Positions 9,018 to 17,672 of a stretch of DNA of 64,000 nt are shown here, piece after piece. Made by a program: the position numbers and the translations under genes. Source of the DNA: Vibrio rhizosphaerae (GTDB lineage Bacteria > Pseudomonadota > Gammaproteobacteria > Enterobacterales > Vibrionaceae); the NCBI RefSeq assembly GCF_024347095.1, contig NZ_AP024904.1, positions 186,001-250,000 of the forward strand. Direction: 5' to 3'. How positions within the stretch are numbered: position 1 is the first letter of the stretch; each line of letters starts with the position of its first letter. The notes under the pieces are model-generated. The model saw only the letters and a program-made list of their open reading frames with translations. It did no database searches and was not told where the DNA came from.

Positions 9018-9404
9018 ATGAACCTGGAACGAATCCACCATGTCGCTATCATTTGTTCTGATTATCAAAGGTCTAAAGCATTCTACACGGAAATCTTAGG
9101 TCTCAAGATTCTGGCGGAAAATTATCGAGAAAACCGGAACTCATATAAGTTAGACTTAGCATTGCCCAATGGTGAGCAACTAGAGTTATTCTCTTTTCCG
9201 TCGCCACCACCAAGAGTGAGTCATCCTGAAGCACAAGGTCTTAGACATTTGGCTTTTGCTGTCAGCTCTATTGAATCCACCGTAAGCGAGCTACATTTAC
9301 ATGGGATCGATGTTGAGCCTATTCGTATTGACGAATTTACAGGTAAAAAATTTACGTTTTTCCAAGACCCTGATGGCTTACCGCTCGAGTTGTGTGAAGA
9401 ATAA
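9018..9404 (+). CDS. gloA2: VOC family protein, YaeR/GloA2-like
   Basis: 128-residue vicinal-oxygen-chelate fold protein very similar in pattern to E. coli YaeR: HHVAIICSDY at the start, ELFSFP mid-protein, LRHLAFAV, and terminal FFQDPDGLPLELCEE. Metal ligands of the fold are expected at His8, Glu/Gln in the central block, the LRH histidine and the terminal Glu. Relatives include glyoxalase I and lactoylglutathione lyase, but the substrate of this subgroup is unproven. GGGAGAACC just upstream serves as ribosome-binding site. It is transcribed alone, with about 105 bp separating it from the MOSC gene. Confidence 0.8.
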   Translation: MNLERIHHVAIICSDYQRSKAFYTEILGLKILAENYRENRNSYKLDLALPNGEQLELFSFPSPPPRVSHPEAQGLRHLAFAVSSIESTVSELHLHGIDVEPIRIDEFTGKKFTFFQDPDGLPLELCEE

Positions 9405-9581
9405 ACAGGCGGGTGTCTGAAAAAGCCTAACCTTTATCTCATTTGCCCGGCCTCGGGTCTCAAAACATGATGCACCTTGCGTTTTCGCACCCCAAATAAC
9501 AACACAATCTACGGTAGGCATGGCATTCGTTACTTGATAGCCTAGGCACAATCAATTCAGACAGCATTATTAGGAAATCCT

Positions 9582-10739
9582 ATGGATAATTTTACTTACT
9601 TCAACCCAACTAAAATTCACTTTGGCAAAGGTCAGATTGCCACGCTGAAAGAAGAAATCGCTCCCAATAGCCGTGTTTTGCTGACTTACGGCGGGGGAAG
9701 TATTAAAGCAAACGGTGTCTACGAGCAAGTGCTCGATGCGCTGCAAGCGTGTACTGTGGTCGAGTTTGGCGGGATTGAACCGAACCCGCATTACGAAACC
9801 CTGATCAAAGCGGTGGCTGTGGCAAAGCAAGAGCAGATTGATGTCATTCTGGCTGTCGGTGGCGGCTCAGTGATCGATGGCAGTAAGTTTATTGCTGCTG
9901 CGGCATGTTATGACGGGGACGCCTGGGACATTATGACCACCGGTGGTGATTGTGTCCGTCGCGCTTTGCCTTTGGGCTGTGTGCTGACGTTGCCTGCGAC
10001 CGGCTCTGAAATGAACAAAAACAGCGTCGTTACCCGGGCAGAAACACAAGATAAACTTTCTTTTGGCTCTGATTTCGTCCGTCCGGTCTTCTCGATCCTT
10101 GATCCGCAAACGACGTATACATTGCCACCGCGTCAAATTGCCAATGGCGCTGTCGATAGCTTCGTTCACATCATGGAGCAGTACATGACTTATCCGGTCA
10201 ACGCCAAAGTCTCTGACCGTTTTGCCGAAAGTTTATTGCTGAATCTGCTGGAAGACGGCCCGGCAGCGCTGGCGACCCCGGAAGATTATGAAGTCCGGGC
10301 GAATCTGATGTGGACGGCGACAATGGCCCTCAACGGAACACTGAAAAACGGGGTCCCGTCTGACTGGGCAACTCATGCCATTGGTCATGAACTGACCGCG
10401 TTATACGGTCTCGACCACGCTCAGACGCTGGCGATTGTCATGCCGGCGCTGTGGCGCTACAAAAAAGAGCAGAAAAAAGGCAAGCTGTTACAGTATGCGC
10501 ATCGCGTCCTCAATATTACCTCGGGGACAGAAGATGAGCAGATTGAACAGGCGATTCAACAAACTGAAGCCTTCTTCACTCAGATGGGCAACCCGACCCG
10601 CCTGTCTGACTACAATCTGAGTGAGAAAGATATTCCGGCCGTGCAAGAAAAACTCACCGAGCACGGGATGCTGGCACTTGGAGAACATCAGGATATTACG
10701 CCGCACGATGCCGCAGCAATATTAAAAATGGCGCTGTAA
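9582..10739 (+). CDS. yqhD: NADPH-dependent aldehyde reductase YqhD
   Basis: 385-residue iron-containing alcohol dehydrogenase (group III), two residues shorter than E. coli YqhD. It reduces short-chain aldehydes, including lipid peroxidation products, with NADPH. Visible features are the GGGS nucleotide-binding turn near 38-41 and 93-96, and metal ligands Asp192, His196, and two further histidines in THAIGHELTALYG and GLDHAQ (about 265 and 279), in the same spacing as the E. coli enzyme (194, 198, 267, 281). It is a cytoplasmic dimer in the family. A strong terminator follows at 10761-10793, so it is monocistronic. In E. coli the neighbouring YqhC activates the gene; no such regulator is adjacent here. 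Confidence 0.9.
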   Translation: MDNFTYFNPTKIHFGKGQIATLKEEIAPNSRVLLTYGGGSIKANGVYEQVLDALQACTVVEFGGIEPNPHYETLIKAVAVAKQEQIDVILAVGGGSVIDGSKFIAAAACYDGDAWDIMTTGGDCVRRALPLGCVLTLPATGSEMNKNSVVTRAETQDKLSFGSDFVRPVFSILDPQTTYTLPPRQIANGAVDSFVHIMEQYMTYPVNAKVSDRFAESLLLNLLEDGPAALATPEDYEVRANLMWTATMALNGTLKNGVPSDWATHAIGHELTALYGLDHAQTLAIVMPALWRYKKEQKKGKLLQYAHRVLNITSGTEDEQIEQAIQQTEAFFTQMGNPTRLSDYNLSEKDIPAVQEKLTEHGMLALGEHQDITPHDAAAILKMAL

Positions 10740-10760
10740 CTGTGCAGTGAATCAAATCAG

Positions 10761-10793
10761 CCCGATCATGAGATCATCATGATCGGGTTTTTT
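10761..10793 (+). terminator. Rho-independent terminator of yqhD
   Basis: CCCGATCATGA pairs with TCATGATCGGG around a 5-nt loop, followed by six T. It starts 21 nt after the yqhD stop. Confidence 0.9.
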
Positions 10794-10937
10794 GTGCCGA
10801 CTCCCGGGTTGTAAATACAATACATCCCTCAATACCAGCCTTTGAAATTGTGATAAGAGACTTTACGCGTCCGATGGGATCGGTCATATTGCGGCACTGA
10901 CTAAAATCGCTGATGATTCAAACTCCCTTGGATGTAG

Positions 10938-12263
10938 ATGTTGAAGATGACCACCGTTCTGACTCATAAAGATTATTTAAAAATTGCTATTCCTTTTATC
11001 GTATCGACGGTCACTCAGCCGTTGCTGGGTGCGGTGGATACCGCTGTGATCGGTCAGCTTGGTTCGGCAGCGCTGATTGGTGGTGTTGCGGTCGGCACCG
11101 TGATCATGAATACCCTGTATTGGTTGTTCGGATTTTTCCGCGTGAGTACCACGGGGCAGAGTGCCATTGCTTTAGGCCAAAACAGTGAGTCAGCGAAGGC
11201 AAGTAGTTTGCTGCATCCTTTTGTCATGGCTGCGGTGGTTGGCGTTATTTTTATTCTGGGTCAGAGTCTGATTTGGCGCGGTGCTGAGTGGATTATTCAG
11301 CCGGAGCCGGAGGTCGCGGTGCAGACCCGGGAATACTTCTTCATCCTGATTTGGGGGGCGCCATTCGTATTACTCAACTATACCCTGATTGGCTGGCTGA
11401 TGGGGCAGGCAAAAGTCAAAGAGACGTTGCTGACTCAGATTTTCGGTAATGTACTGAATATCGTGTTAGATATTTTGTTTGTGGTCGGCTTGAATATGGG
11501 GGTGGCCGGAGTGGCGATCGCGACGTTGATGGCGCAGATGACTACGTTTGTGATTGGGATATATCTGGTGCGCCGGGCTGCGGGGTTCTCATTTGCGCCT
11601 TATCTGGGGTTAGCGAAAATGGGGCGTCAGGAACTCAAAACAATTGTCTCGGCCAATACCGATCTGATGTTGCGCACTGTGTGCCTGCTGGCGATGTTTA
11701 ACTGCATGGCGCGATTTGGTTCAGCGCTGGGGGCGGAGACGCTGGCAGCCAATTCTATTATGATGCAAATGACCTTTCTGATGAGCTACATGTTTGAAGG
11801 GGTGGCCAATGCATCGAGCGTGTTCAGTGGCAAATCGGTGGGTGAGAAATCACCGGGCCTGTTTGCCCGGATGTTAAAGGTGAATTTTCAGTGGACCAGT
11901 GGGCTGATTGCATTACTCACCTTGGTGATGGTGTTTAGCCATCAGCAGCAGGTGCGGCTGTTTACCCAGATCCCTGACGTGATTCAACAGTATCATCAGG
12001 TCAGTGGCTGGTTGATTGCTTTTCCGCTGGTGGCTGGATTCGGCCTGACGGTTTACGGGATTTTTACCGGTAGCGGTACCACCCGTCCGGTCAGAAATGC
12101 CACATTTATGGCATTGACGGTATTTCTGCTGGCGATTTATCTCACTATGGATGTGTGGGGAAATCAGGGGCTCTGGCTGGCGTTTACGCTGTTTTATATC
12201 GGGCGTTTTGCCTTTCTTTATCCGTCTATCGGTCAGGTGCGTCAGCGTTGTGTGGCTGATTGA
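10938..12263 (+). CDS. MATE family efflux transporter, DinF-like
   Basis: 441-residue integral membrane protein with 12 predicted helices. The N-terminal block IPFIVSTVTQPLLGAVDTAV and the following VIGQLGSAALIGG match the DinF branch of the MATE family, cation-driven exporters of drugs and metabolites. The charge-bearing Asp in GAVDTAV is the conserved first-helix acidic residue thought to bind the coupling ion. E. coli dinF lies beside lexA, but no lexA is present here and I see no SOS box upstream, so regulation is open. The start at ATG 10938 is followed by a second ATG at codon 4. Substrate unknown. Confidence 0.85.
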   Translation: MLKMTTVLTHKDYLKIAIPFIVSTVTQPLLGAVDTAVIGQLGSAALIGGVAVGTVIMNTLYWLFGFFRVSTTGQSAIALGQNSESAKASSLLHPFVMAAVVGVIFILGQSLIWRGAEWIIQPEPEVAVQTREYFFILIWGAPFVLLNYTLIGWLMGQAKVKETLLTQIFGNVLNIVLDILFVVGLNMGVAGVAIATLMAQMTTFVIGIYLVRRAAGFSFAPYLGLAKMGRQELKTIVSANTDLMLRTVCLLAMFNCMARFGSALGAETLAANSIMMQMTFLMSYMFEGVANASSVFSGKSVGEKSPGLFARMLKVNFQWTSGLIALLTLVMVFSHQQQVRLFTQIPDVIQQYHQVSGWLIAFPLVAGFGLTVYGIFTGSGTTRPVRNATFMALTVFLLAIYLTMDVWGNQGLWLAFTLFYIGRFAFLYPSIGQVRQRCVAD

Positions 12264-12423
12264 CGCCGGTCAATCCGGTCAATAAAGCCCTGCATTTGTC
12301 TCATATGACAGAAGGTATCGTTGGGGTATTTGGTTTGGCGGTTCAACGGCATGGATTCAAGACTGAATCAATGGTTCAATGCTGATTCGGTCGCATCATT
12401 GATTAGATAAGGATGTATCACTT

Positions 12424-13038
12424 ATGGCATTTTCTGCATGGTTATCACTATTTACTATCTGCCTGTTAGGTGCGATGTCTCCGGGGCCGAGTCTGGCGAT
12501 GGTGACCAAACATACACTTGCCGGAGGGCGGCTGAATGGGATTGCCACCGCTTGGGCCCATGCTTTGGGGATCGGTGCATATGCATTTCTGACGGTGATT
12601 GGGCTCTCGATTGTGTTGCAACAGGCGCAGTGGCTGTTTCAGGCAATTAGTTTGCTCGGGGCTGTTTATCTGGCTTATCTGGGCTGGAAGGCGTTGCGTT
12701 CCCGGGGCGGTGTGGCCACAAGTGTGGAGACCGGTATCCGTGTTTCGGTATGGCAATCGGCCAAAGAAGGGCTGATGATTTCGATGCTGAATCCGAAAAT
12801 TGCCTTATTTTTTACCGCATTATTTAGCCAGTTTATCACGCTGAGTCATGATGCGCTGAGCCGGGCCATTGTGGTGATGACGCCGCTGTTCGTGGATGGA
12901 TTATGGTACACCTTGCTGGCGTTACTGTTTTCCAGTGCGGCGGTATTGACTCGTTTAAAGCGTCAAGCCGTGCTGATCGATCGGATTTCTGGTGTGGTTT
13001 TGATCGCATTGGCTTGCCGGATTATGATAAATATTTGA
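12424..13038 (+). CDS. LysE/RhtB family amino-acid exporter
   Basis: 204-residue inner-membrane translocator with five to six hydrophobic helices. The family start pattern GAMSPGPSLAMVTKHTLAGG (residues about 17-36) is clear, as is MLNPKIALFF (about 121-130). Members export lysine, threonine, homoserine or related amino acids; the substrate here is not decided. AAGGATG lies just before the ATG. The stop codon TGA at 13036-13038 lies inside a perfect FNR-type box (13035-13048) that probably serves the downstream hcp gene. It is not clearly in an operon with the MATE gene (160-bp gap). Confidence 0.85.
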   Translation: MAFSAWLSLFTICLLGAMSPGPSLAMVTKHTLAGGRLNGIATAWAHALGIGAYAFLTVIGLSIVLQQAQWLFQAISLLGAVYLAYLGWKALRSRGGVATSVETGIRVSVWQSAKEGLMISMLNPKIALFFTALFSQFITLSHDALSRAIVVMTPLFVDGLWYTLLALLFSSAAVLTRLKRQAVLIDRISGVVLIALACRIMINI

Positions 13039-13048
13039 TTTAAATCAA
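13035..13048 (+). promoter_or_regulatory. Perfect FNR-type binding box upstream of hcp
   Basis: TTGAT-TTAA-ATCAA is an exact match to the FNR consensus TTGAT-N4-ATCAA. It is centred about 195 bp before the hcp ATG and overlaps the lysE-family stop codon. hcp-hcr is FNR-activated in E. coli, so the assignment is reasonable. The long leader implies either a distant start site or a second promoter nearer hcp. I could not define an NsrR site in 13120-13170. Confidence 0.6.
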
Positions 13049-13236
13049 TTTTTAGATTGTGTCATAATGACTCTTTCATGTCTATATGCACGAATTAAGT
13101 GTGTTAAAATGACCTACATCTTATCAGGTTATTATTTTAAATTAATGAAATATATATAGTTTTTTCATGGCATGGTTTATGCCCTTCTGGCTCCGGAATT
13201 CAAATAAATTCATACAACAATATCTGGAGCGAGCCT

Positions 13237-14898
13237 ATGTTTTGTATTCAATGTGAACAGACGATTCAAACCCCGGCAGGAAAAGGGTGTGCCTATGCGC
13301 AGGGGATGTGTGGTAAAACTGCTGAAGTCTCTGATTTACAAGATGTTCTGGTCTATTCACTGCAAGGGGTTTCTTTCTGGGCAAATCTCGGTCGGCAGTG
13401 TGGTGTGATTGATCCGATGATTGATCAATGGGCACCGAAAGCATTCTTCTCGACATTAACGAACGTCAATTTTGATCCGGAACGCATTGTTGAGCTGGCG
13501 ATTGAATCGAATCAATACCGTCGTTCGCTGGCTGAACGGGTTCAAGCTGCTGCTGTGCTGCACAATATGGTTATTCCAACGCCATACACCGCAGCTCTGG
13601 CCGACTTGCCGGAAAGTCGCGATGCATTATTGTCATTGGCACCGGATGCCACGGTCAATCGCGGCCACAATGAACTGCATGAAGATATTATCGGGTTAAG
13701 ACTTTTGTGTCTGTACGGCTTGAAAGGCGCTGCCGCTTATCTGGAACACGCCCGGGTGCTGGGACAAACAGATGCAGAGATGTACGGGCAATACCACAAG
13801 ATTATGGCTTGGTTAGGCAGTGATCCGGAAGAGGCCAAAGCATTGCTCGATACCGCAATGGAAATCGGGCTGATGAACTTTAAGATTATGGAAATGCTCG
13901 ATAAAGGGGAAACCGAGACCTTTGGGCATCCGGAACCCACCACCGTCAATGTGAAACCGGTCAAAGGGAAATGTATTTTAGTCTCCGGGCATGACCTGCA
14001 CGATTTGGAAAAAATTCTCCAGCAGACGGAAGGGTTGGGCATCAATGTTTATACCAATGGGGAAATGTTACCGGCTCATGCCTATCCGGAATTGAAAAAG
14101 TACCCGCATCTGGTCGGTAACTACGGTAGTGCGTGGCAGAACCAGCAGAAAGAATTTGCCAATTTCCCCGGTGCGATTGTCATGACCTCGAACTGCTTGC
14201 TCAATCCGAATGTCGGTCAGTATGCCGAGCGGATTTTTACCCGCAGTATTGTTGGTTGGCCGGGTGTGCAGCATATAGAAGGGGATGATTTTAGTGACGT
14301 GATCCGGTGTGCGCTTGCCCAAGACGGTTTCCGTCATGATGAAATTGAACATTTCATCACCATTGGATTTGGCCGCAATGCATTGATGCAAGCCGCGCCT
14401 GCTGTGATTGATCAAATTAAACAGGGCAATATTAAACACTTCTTCTTAGTGGGCGGGTGTGACGGTGATAAAGCGGAAAGAAGCTACTATACCGAATTTA
14501 CCGAAAAAGCACCGCAAGATAGTGTGATTCTGACGCTCGCCTGCGGGAAATACCGCTTCAACAAAAATGACTTCGGTGAGATTAACGGTATTCCGCGTTT
14601 ATTGGACGTCGGTCAATGTAATGATGCCTACTCCGCCATTCAACTGGCGCTGGCACTGGCAAATGAGTTTGACTGTGGTGTCAATGATTTACCGTTAACC
14701 TTGGTGTTGTCATGGTTTGAACAAAAAGCCATCGTGATTTTACTGACACTGCTCGCTTTAGGTGTGAAAGGCATTTATACCGGCCCGACGGCCCCGGCGT
14801 TCCTCACACCGAATTTGATGGCCATTCTGCAAAGCGAATTTGATATGCGCAGTATTACCACCGTGGATAATGACCTGAATACAATCCTTGTAGCATGA
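13237..14898 (+). CDS. hcp: Hybrid cluster protein (hydroxylamine/NO reductase)
   Basis: 553-residue Hcp. The N-terminal cysteines Cys3, Cys6, Cys18 and Cys25 match the enterobacterial class that binds a [2Fe-2S] cluster. The later Cys/His/Glu residues for the hybrid Fe-S-O cluster are also visible ([32 protein letters not shown]). Hcp is a high-affinity NO reductase under anaerobic conditions and also reduces hydroxylamine. In E. coli it also takes part in S-nitrosylation. Hcr, encoded 110 bp downstream, supplies electrons. The GGAGCGAG ribosome-binding site is at 13224-13231. Transcription is probably FNR-responsive through 13035-13048. The protein appears complete. Confidence 0.95.
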   Translation: MFCIQCEQTIQTPAGKGCAYAQGMCGKTAEVSDLQDVLVYSLQGVSFWANLGRQCGVIDPMIDQWAPKAFFSTLTNVNFDPERIVELAIESNQYRRSLAERVQAAAVLHNMVIPTPYTAALADLPESRDALLSLAPDATVNRGHNELHEDIIGLRLLCLYGLKGAAAYLEHARVLGQTDAEMYGQYHKIMAWLGSDPEEAKALLDTAMEIGLMNFKIMEMLDKGETETFGHPEPTTVNVKPVKGKCILVSGHDLHDLEKILQQTEGLGINVYTNGEMLPAHAYPELKKYPHLVGNYGSAWQNQQKEFANFPGAIVMTSNCLLNPNVGQYAERIFTRSIVGWPGVQHIEGDDFSDVIRCALAQDGFRHDEIEHFITIGFGRNALMQAAPAVIDQIKQGNIKHFFLVGGCDGDKAERSYYTEFTEKAPQDSVILTLACGKYRFNKNDFGEINGIPRLLDVGQCNDAYSAIQLALALANEFDCGVNDLPLTLVLSWFEQKAIVILLTLLALGVKGIYTGPTAPAFLTPNLMAILQSEFDMRSITTVDNDLNTILVA

Positions 14899-14923
14899 TT
14901 AATATGCACTATCATGCATTTGT

Positions 14924-14952
14924 TGCGCGCTCTCGGGAAACCGGGAGGCGCA
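14924..14952 (+). terminator. Hairpin between hcp and hcr
   Basis: GCGCGCTCTCGG and CCGGGAGGCGC pair around AAA with minor bulges. No long T run follows (ATTTCTGTTCTT), so it is more likely a partial terminator or mRNA processing/stability element that sets the hcp:hcr ratio. Confidence 0.5.
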
Positions 14953-15007
14953 TTTCTGTTCTTCCCCCAATTCAAAAAGTAACCATCATTTAAGAGGGAG
15001 TATAACG

Positions 15008-16042
15008 ATGATCGCAGAGGATTTTGATACGCCTGTTGCATTAGTCTGTACCGAAAAGTGGCATGAAACACCGGATACCGTGAGTTTCGTGCTGGCTTGC
15101 CCGGAGAATGCCCGCCGTTTTCATTTTAAACCCGGCCAGTTTGCGAGTTTAGGGTTTGAGATTGACGGTAAAATTGAGTATCGCGCCTACTCGATCAGCA
15201 CCTTGCCAGAACAGACGATGATGAAGTTTACGGTCAAGCGTGTCGAAGGCGGTAAAGTCTCCAACCATGTGATTGATCATCTCAGTTCGGGTGACCGGGT
15301 TCAGTTACTGAAACCGCAGGGCGCGTTTAATAATGTGGATTGTTCTCACCGCGGACGTGTTGCACTGATCAGTGCCGGATGCGGTATTACGCCGGTGATG
15401 TCGATGACCGCAGACTGGCTCTCGCGAGGGGGTGTCGATATTGTCTTTATTCATATTGCCCGAGATGTGCGCCATACCATTTATTATGAAGAGTTATTAC
15501 ATTTGAATACGGTTCACCCATCATTTCATCTGAAATTATTGCTCAAACAAGCCGGGAAGAGCGAGCATATGCAGGGGCGCCTGGATCAGGATTACCTGCT
15601 GAAACTTTGTCCGGATATTCTGGAAAGAACGGTCTATCTGTGCGGCCCCGAAGGCTTTATGCAAGATGTCACCACTTATCTCGATCAGATTGGGTTTCAA
15701 ATGTCAGACTGTTATCAGGAGCGATTCAGTGCCGCGGCTATCGGGATGGATTCACCACAGCCTGATGACGACAGCCACGCTTCGGTCACCGTTGAGGTGC
15801 CCGGTTTTGGCATCTCTGCCGATGCACAGCAAGGTGATACCTTGTTAGACGTTCTTGAGTCAGCCGGTGTGCCGGTGATTGCCGCGTGTCGCAGTGGGAT
15901 TTGCGGATCATGTAAATGCCGGGTCGAACAGGGGCAGATTGAGTTTTCCAGTCAGGAAACACTGAGTGAAGCGGAGATCCGGGATGGTTACGTGCTCGCC
16001 TGTTCGAGTCGGGTTCGTTCGGATCTGAAAGTGTCCCTCTGA
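15008..16042 (+). CDS. hcr: NADH oxidoreductase Hcr
   Basis: 344-residue electron-transfer partner of Hcp. It has an FAD-binding FNR-like domain (RAYSIST near 58-64, where FAD phosphate binds, and GKVSNHV), an NAD-binding domain (SAGCGITPVMSM near 121-132, CGPEGFM near 214-220), and a C-terminal plant-type [2Fe-2S] ferredoxin (CRSGICGSCKC near 296-306 and a final ACSS). The order FAD-NAD-Fd matches E. coli Hcr. It reduces Hcp with NADH. GAGGGAG lies about 8 nt before the ATG. It forms the second gene of the hcp-hcr unit; a paralogous reductase module occurs in the fusion protein at 36893-38710. Confidence 0.93.
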   Translation: MIAEDFDTPVALVCTEKWHETPDTVSFVLACPENARRFHFKPGQFASLGFEIDGKIEYRAYSISTLPEQTMMKFTVKRVEGGKVSNHVIDHLSSGDRVQLLKPQGAFNNVDCSHRGRVALISAGCGITPVMSMTADWLSRGGVDIVFIHIARDVRHTIYYEELLHLNTVHPSFHLKLLLKQAGKSEHMQGRLDQDYLLKLCPDILERTVYLCGPEGFMQDVTTYLDQIGFQMSDCYQERFSAAAIGMDSPQPDDDSHASVTVEVPGFGISADAQQGDTLLDVLESAGVPVIAACRSGICGSCKCRVEQGQIEFSSQETLSEAEIRDGYVLACSSRVRSDLKVSL

Positions 16043-16094
16043 ACCATGTCCGCAGCGGTCAAGGCGGCGAATACGTATTCGGCCAGAGTCAGCA

Positions 16095-17135
16095 TCAGAA
16101 CGTGAATGACAGTGCGAGTGTAAAAATTTGGCTGTCATTCTCAATGGATGTTGTTTGTAGCTGAGTAAAGTGACCACTGAGTGGTGTGTGCGGGCTGCGG
16201 ACATATTCCCATTCGGCATTTATCACTAATCGAGGCGTGAGCGGATAGCGCATTCCGATCAGATAGGTCTGGTTCGCGTGGCCGCGCAATTGCCCGTACT
16301 GAATATAAGGGAGCCAATGGCCCATATCCCGGGAAATACCCATGTACCAGTCGGCAAAAAGTCCCGAATCATATAGTGTTTCTACCGTCATATTGTAGCC
16401 GCGGTATAAATAGTTAAATCCGACCGACAGCATATCCAAGTCATAATGATAAACCGTGTTCCCGTTTTGATTCTGATCAGAGTTGACGGACAAATAGGAC
16501 AGATGGAGTTGATGATCGTCTTGAAACAGATCCACGGTTAAGCCATACGCATCACTGCTATCGAGTGTGAAAGGCTTGCCGAAGAATTGATAATCATTCT
16601 TCTCGGCTGCGGCAATGTAGGGGGAAATTTTGAGTTGTAATTGCTCGGTCGGCCAGTATTGCCACTCGTATGCGGCACCATTGTAATGGGTCACCCCGAC
16701 AAAGCTGTCATATATGTCGTGAGGCGGACGAATCCACGGATAGGCTGCCGAGACATAATAATACTCCGACAGTAAAAACATCGGGATTCTCAGCCGTCCG
16801 AGTTTCAGGGTTGAATTGCCTTGTGTATAAGCCAGATAAGCCCATTCTAACTCCGGATCTGAATAATTGTCCTGAGGGCGTTTGACAGCCTGAACCGAAC
16901 CGCGGAACTGATCATTGATAACCCAGTCCAGTTGCAGGCCGAGGGTACTGTCACAGTCTGCACACCATTGATCATCTATATCCCGATAGACAAAAACAGG
17001 CACATGGCTGTCAGAGCGGCTGAGGCTGAATGTACCAAAGCCACTGAGACGAATGGCGTCATTAAATTCGTACTGGTGTGCACTGGTTTGGAGTGTGATC
17101 ATCCAGACAAATATGAATTGTATCCAATGCTTCAT
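16095..17135 (-). CDS. Putative outer-membrane beta-barrel (porin-like)
   Basis: 346-residue exported protein. A signal peptide is visible (MKHWIQFIFVWMITLQTSAHQ, cleavage probably after SAH). The body alternates polar and aromatic residues in short strands (YEWQYW, LQLKISPYIA, HLHLSYLSVN, YNMTVETLYDSG) and ends in LALSFTF, with a terminal Phe as expected for BamA-assembled barrels. These features fit a porin-like barrel of about 16 strands, but I do not recognise a named family. Its start overlaps the stop of the upstream binding-protein gene by 4 nt, so the two are translated together, divergent from a hybrid sensor kinase. A role in ligand uptake or sensing for that kinase is inference. 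Confidence 0.65.
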   Translation of the reverse strand: MKHWIQFIFVWMITLQTSAHQYEFNDAIRLSGFGTFSLSRSDSHVPVFVYRDIDDQWCADCDSTLGLQLDWVINDQFRGSVQAVKRPQDNYSDPELEWAYLAYTQGNSTLKLGRLRIPMFLLSEYYYVSAAYPWIRPPHDIYDSFVGVTHYNGAAYEWQYWPTEQLQLKISPYIAAAEKNDYQFFGKPFTLDSSDAYGLTVDLFQDDHQLHLSYLSVNSDQNQNGNTVYHYDLDMLSVGFNYLYRGYNMTVETLYDSGLFADWYMGISRDMGHWLPYIQYGQLRGHANQTYLIGMRYPLTPRLVINAEWEYVRSPHTPLSGHFTQLQTTSIENDSQIFTLALSFTF

Positions 17136-17572
17136 AGGGCGTCCTCGTCACCAAAACGATAAAGAATGCGAACCTGATCTGAAAGCCAGTCTTGAGGAAT
17201 ATAGGCTATGCCATTGGGATGTTCGTCCAGCCACTGACTGATGGTATGCATATCCTCATTGTAGAGTTCATAAGGGGGGATAAATTTGCCGGAAAAACTT
17301 TGTCTGGCCCGAATAGCCTGCATTTGCGCCGGTGATTTTCCCAGTAGGCGAAGGTAGAAATGTGCCCGGATGCTGGAGTCGGCAGGTAAATCGGCCAATT
17401 GAATATGTGTGCCGTTAATGTGAGTCAACCGCCCCCGGTAGAGCATTTTGACCTGAACATCGGTTAACAACGGGAGTGCGTTCTTCTTGGTAATAATTGC
17501 AAATTGATCTGCAATACAGGATGTACTGAATAATAAAACACAAAGCACCCACCAAGGACCGGCAATACGCAA
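17132..17572 (-). CDS. Small periplasmic PstS-like substrate-binding protein
   Basis: 146-residue exported protein with a signal peptide (hydrophobic run about 6-18, then STSCIADQ). A cysteine sits near the cleavage region, but a lipobox is not clear. The block LTDVQVKMLYRGRLTHINGT, followed by DSSIRAHFYLRLLGKSPAQM and NGIAYIPQDWL, matches the short phosphate ABC transporter substrate-binding-like proteins common in Vibrio and Shewanella near sensor kinases. It holds only one lobe of the usual two-lobe fold. The stop overlaps the barrel gene start (ATGA type). It lies 100 bp from the divergent hybrid kinase, so a shared promoter region is likely. The ligand is unknown. Confidence 0.65.
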   Translation of the reverse strand: MRIAGPWWVLCVLLFSTSCIADQFAIITKKNALPLLTDVQVKMLYRGRLTHINGTHIQLADLPADSSIRAHFYLRLLGKSPAQMQAIRARQSFSGKFIPPYELYNEDMHTISQWLDEHPNGIAYIPQDWLSDQVRILYRFGDEDAL

Positions 17573-17672
17573 ATACAGTTCTCCATTGCAGTGAGATTAA
17601 GTTCGGGCAAGTCATTCTATAACGTCTATATTTAAAAAGTAGGCCAGCTTCGTAAAGTTTCAAGGAAGAATT

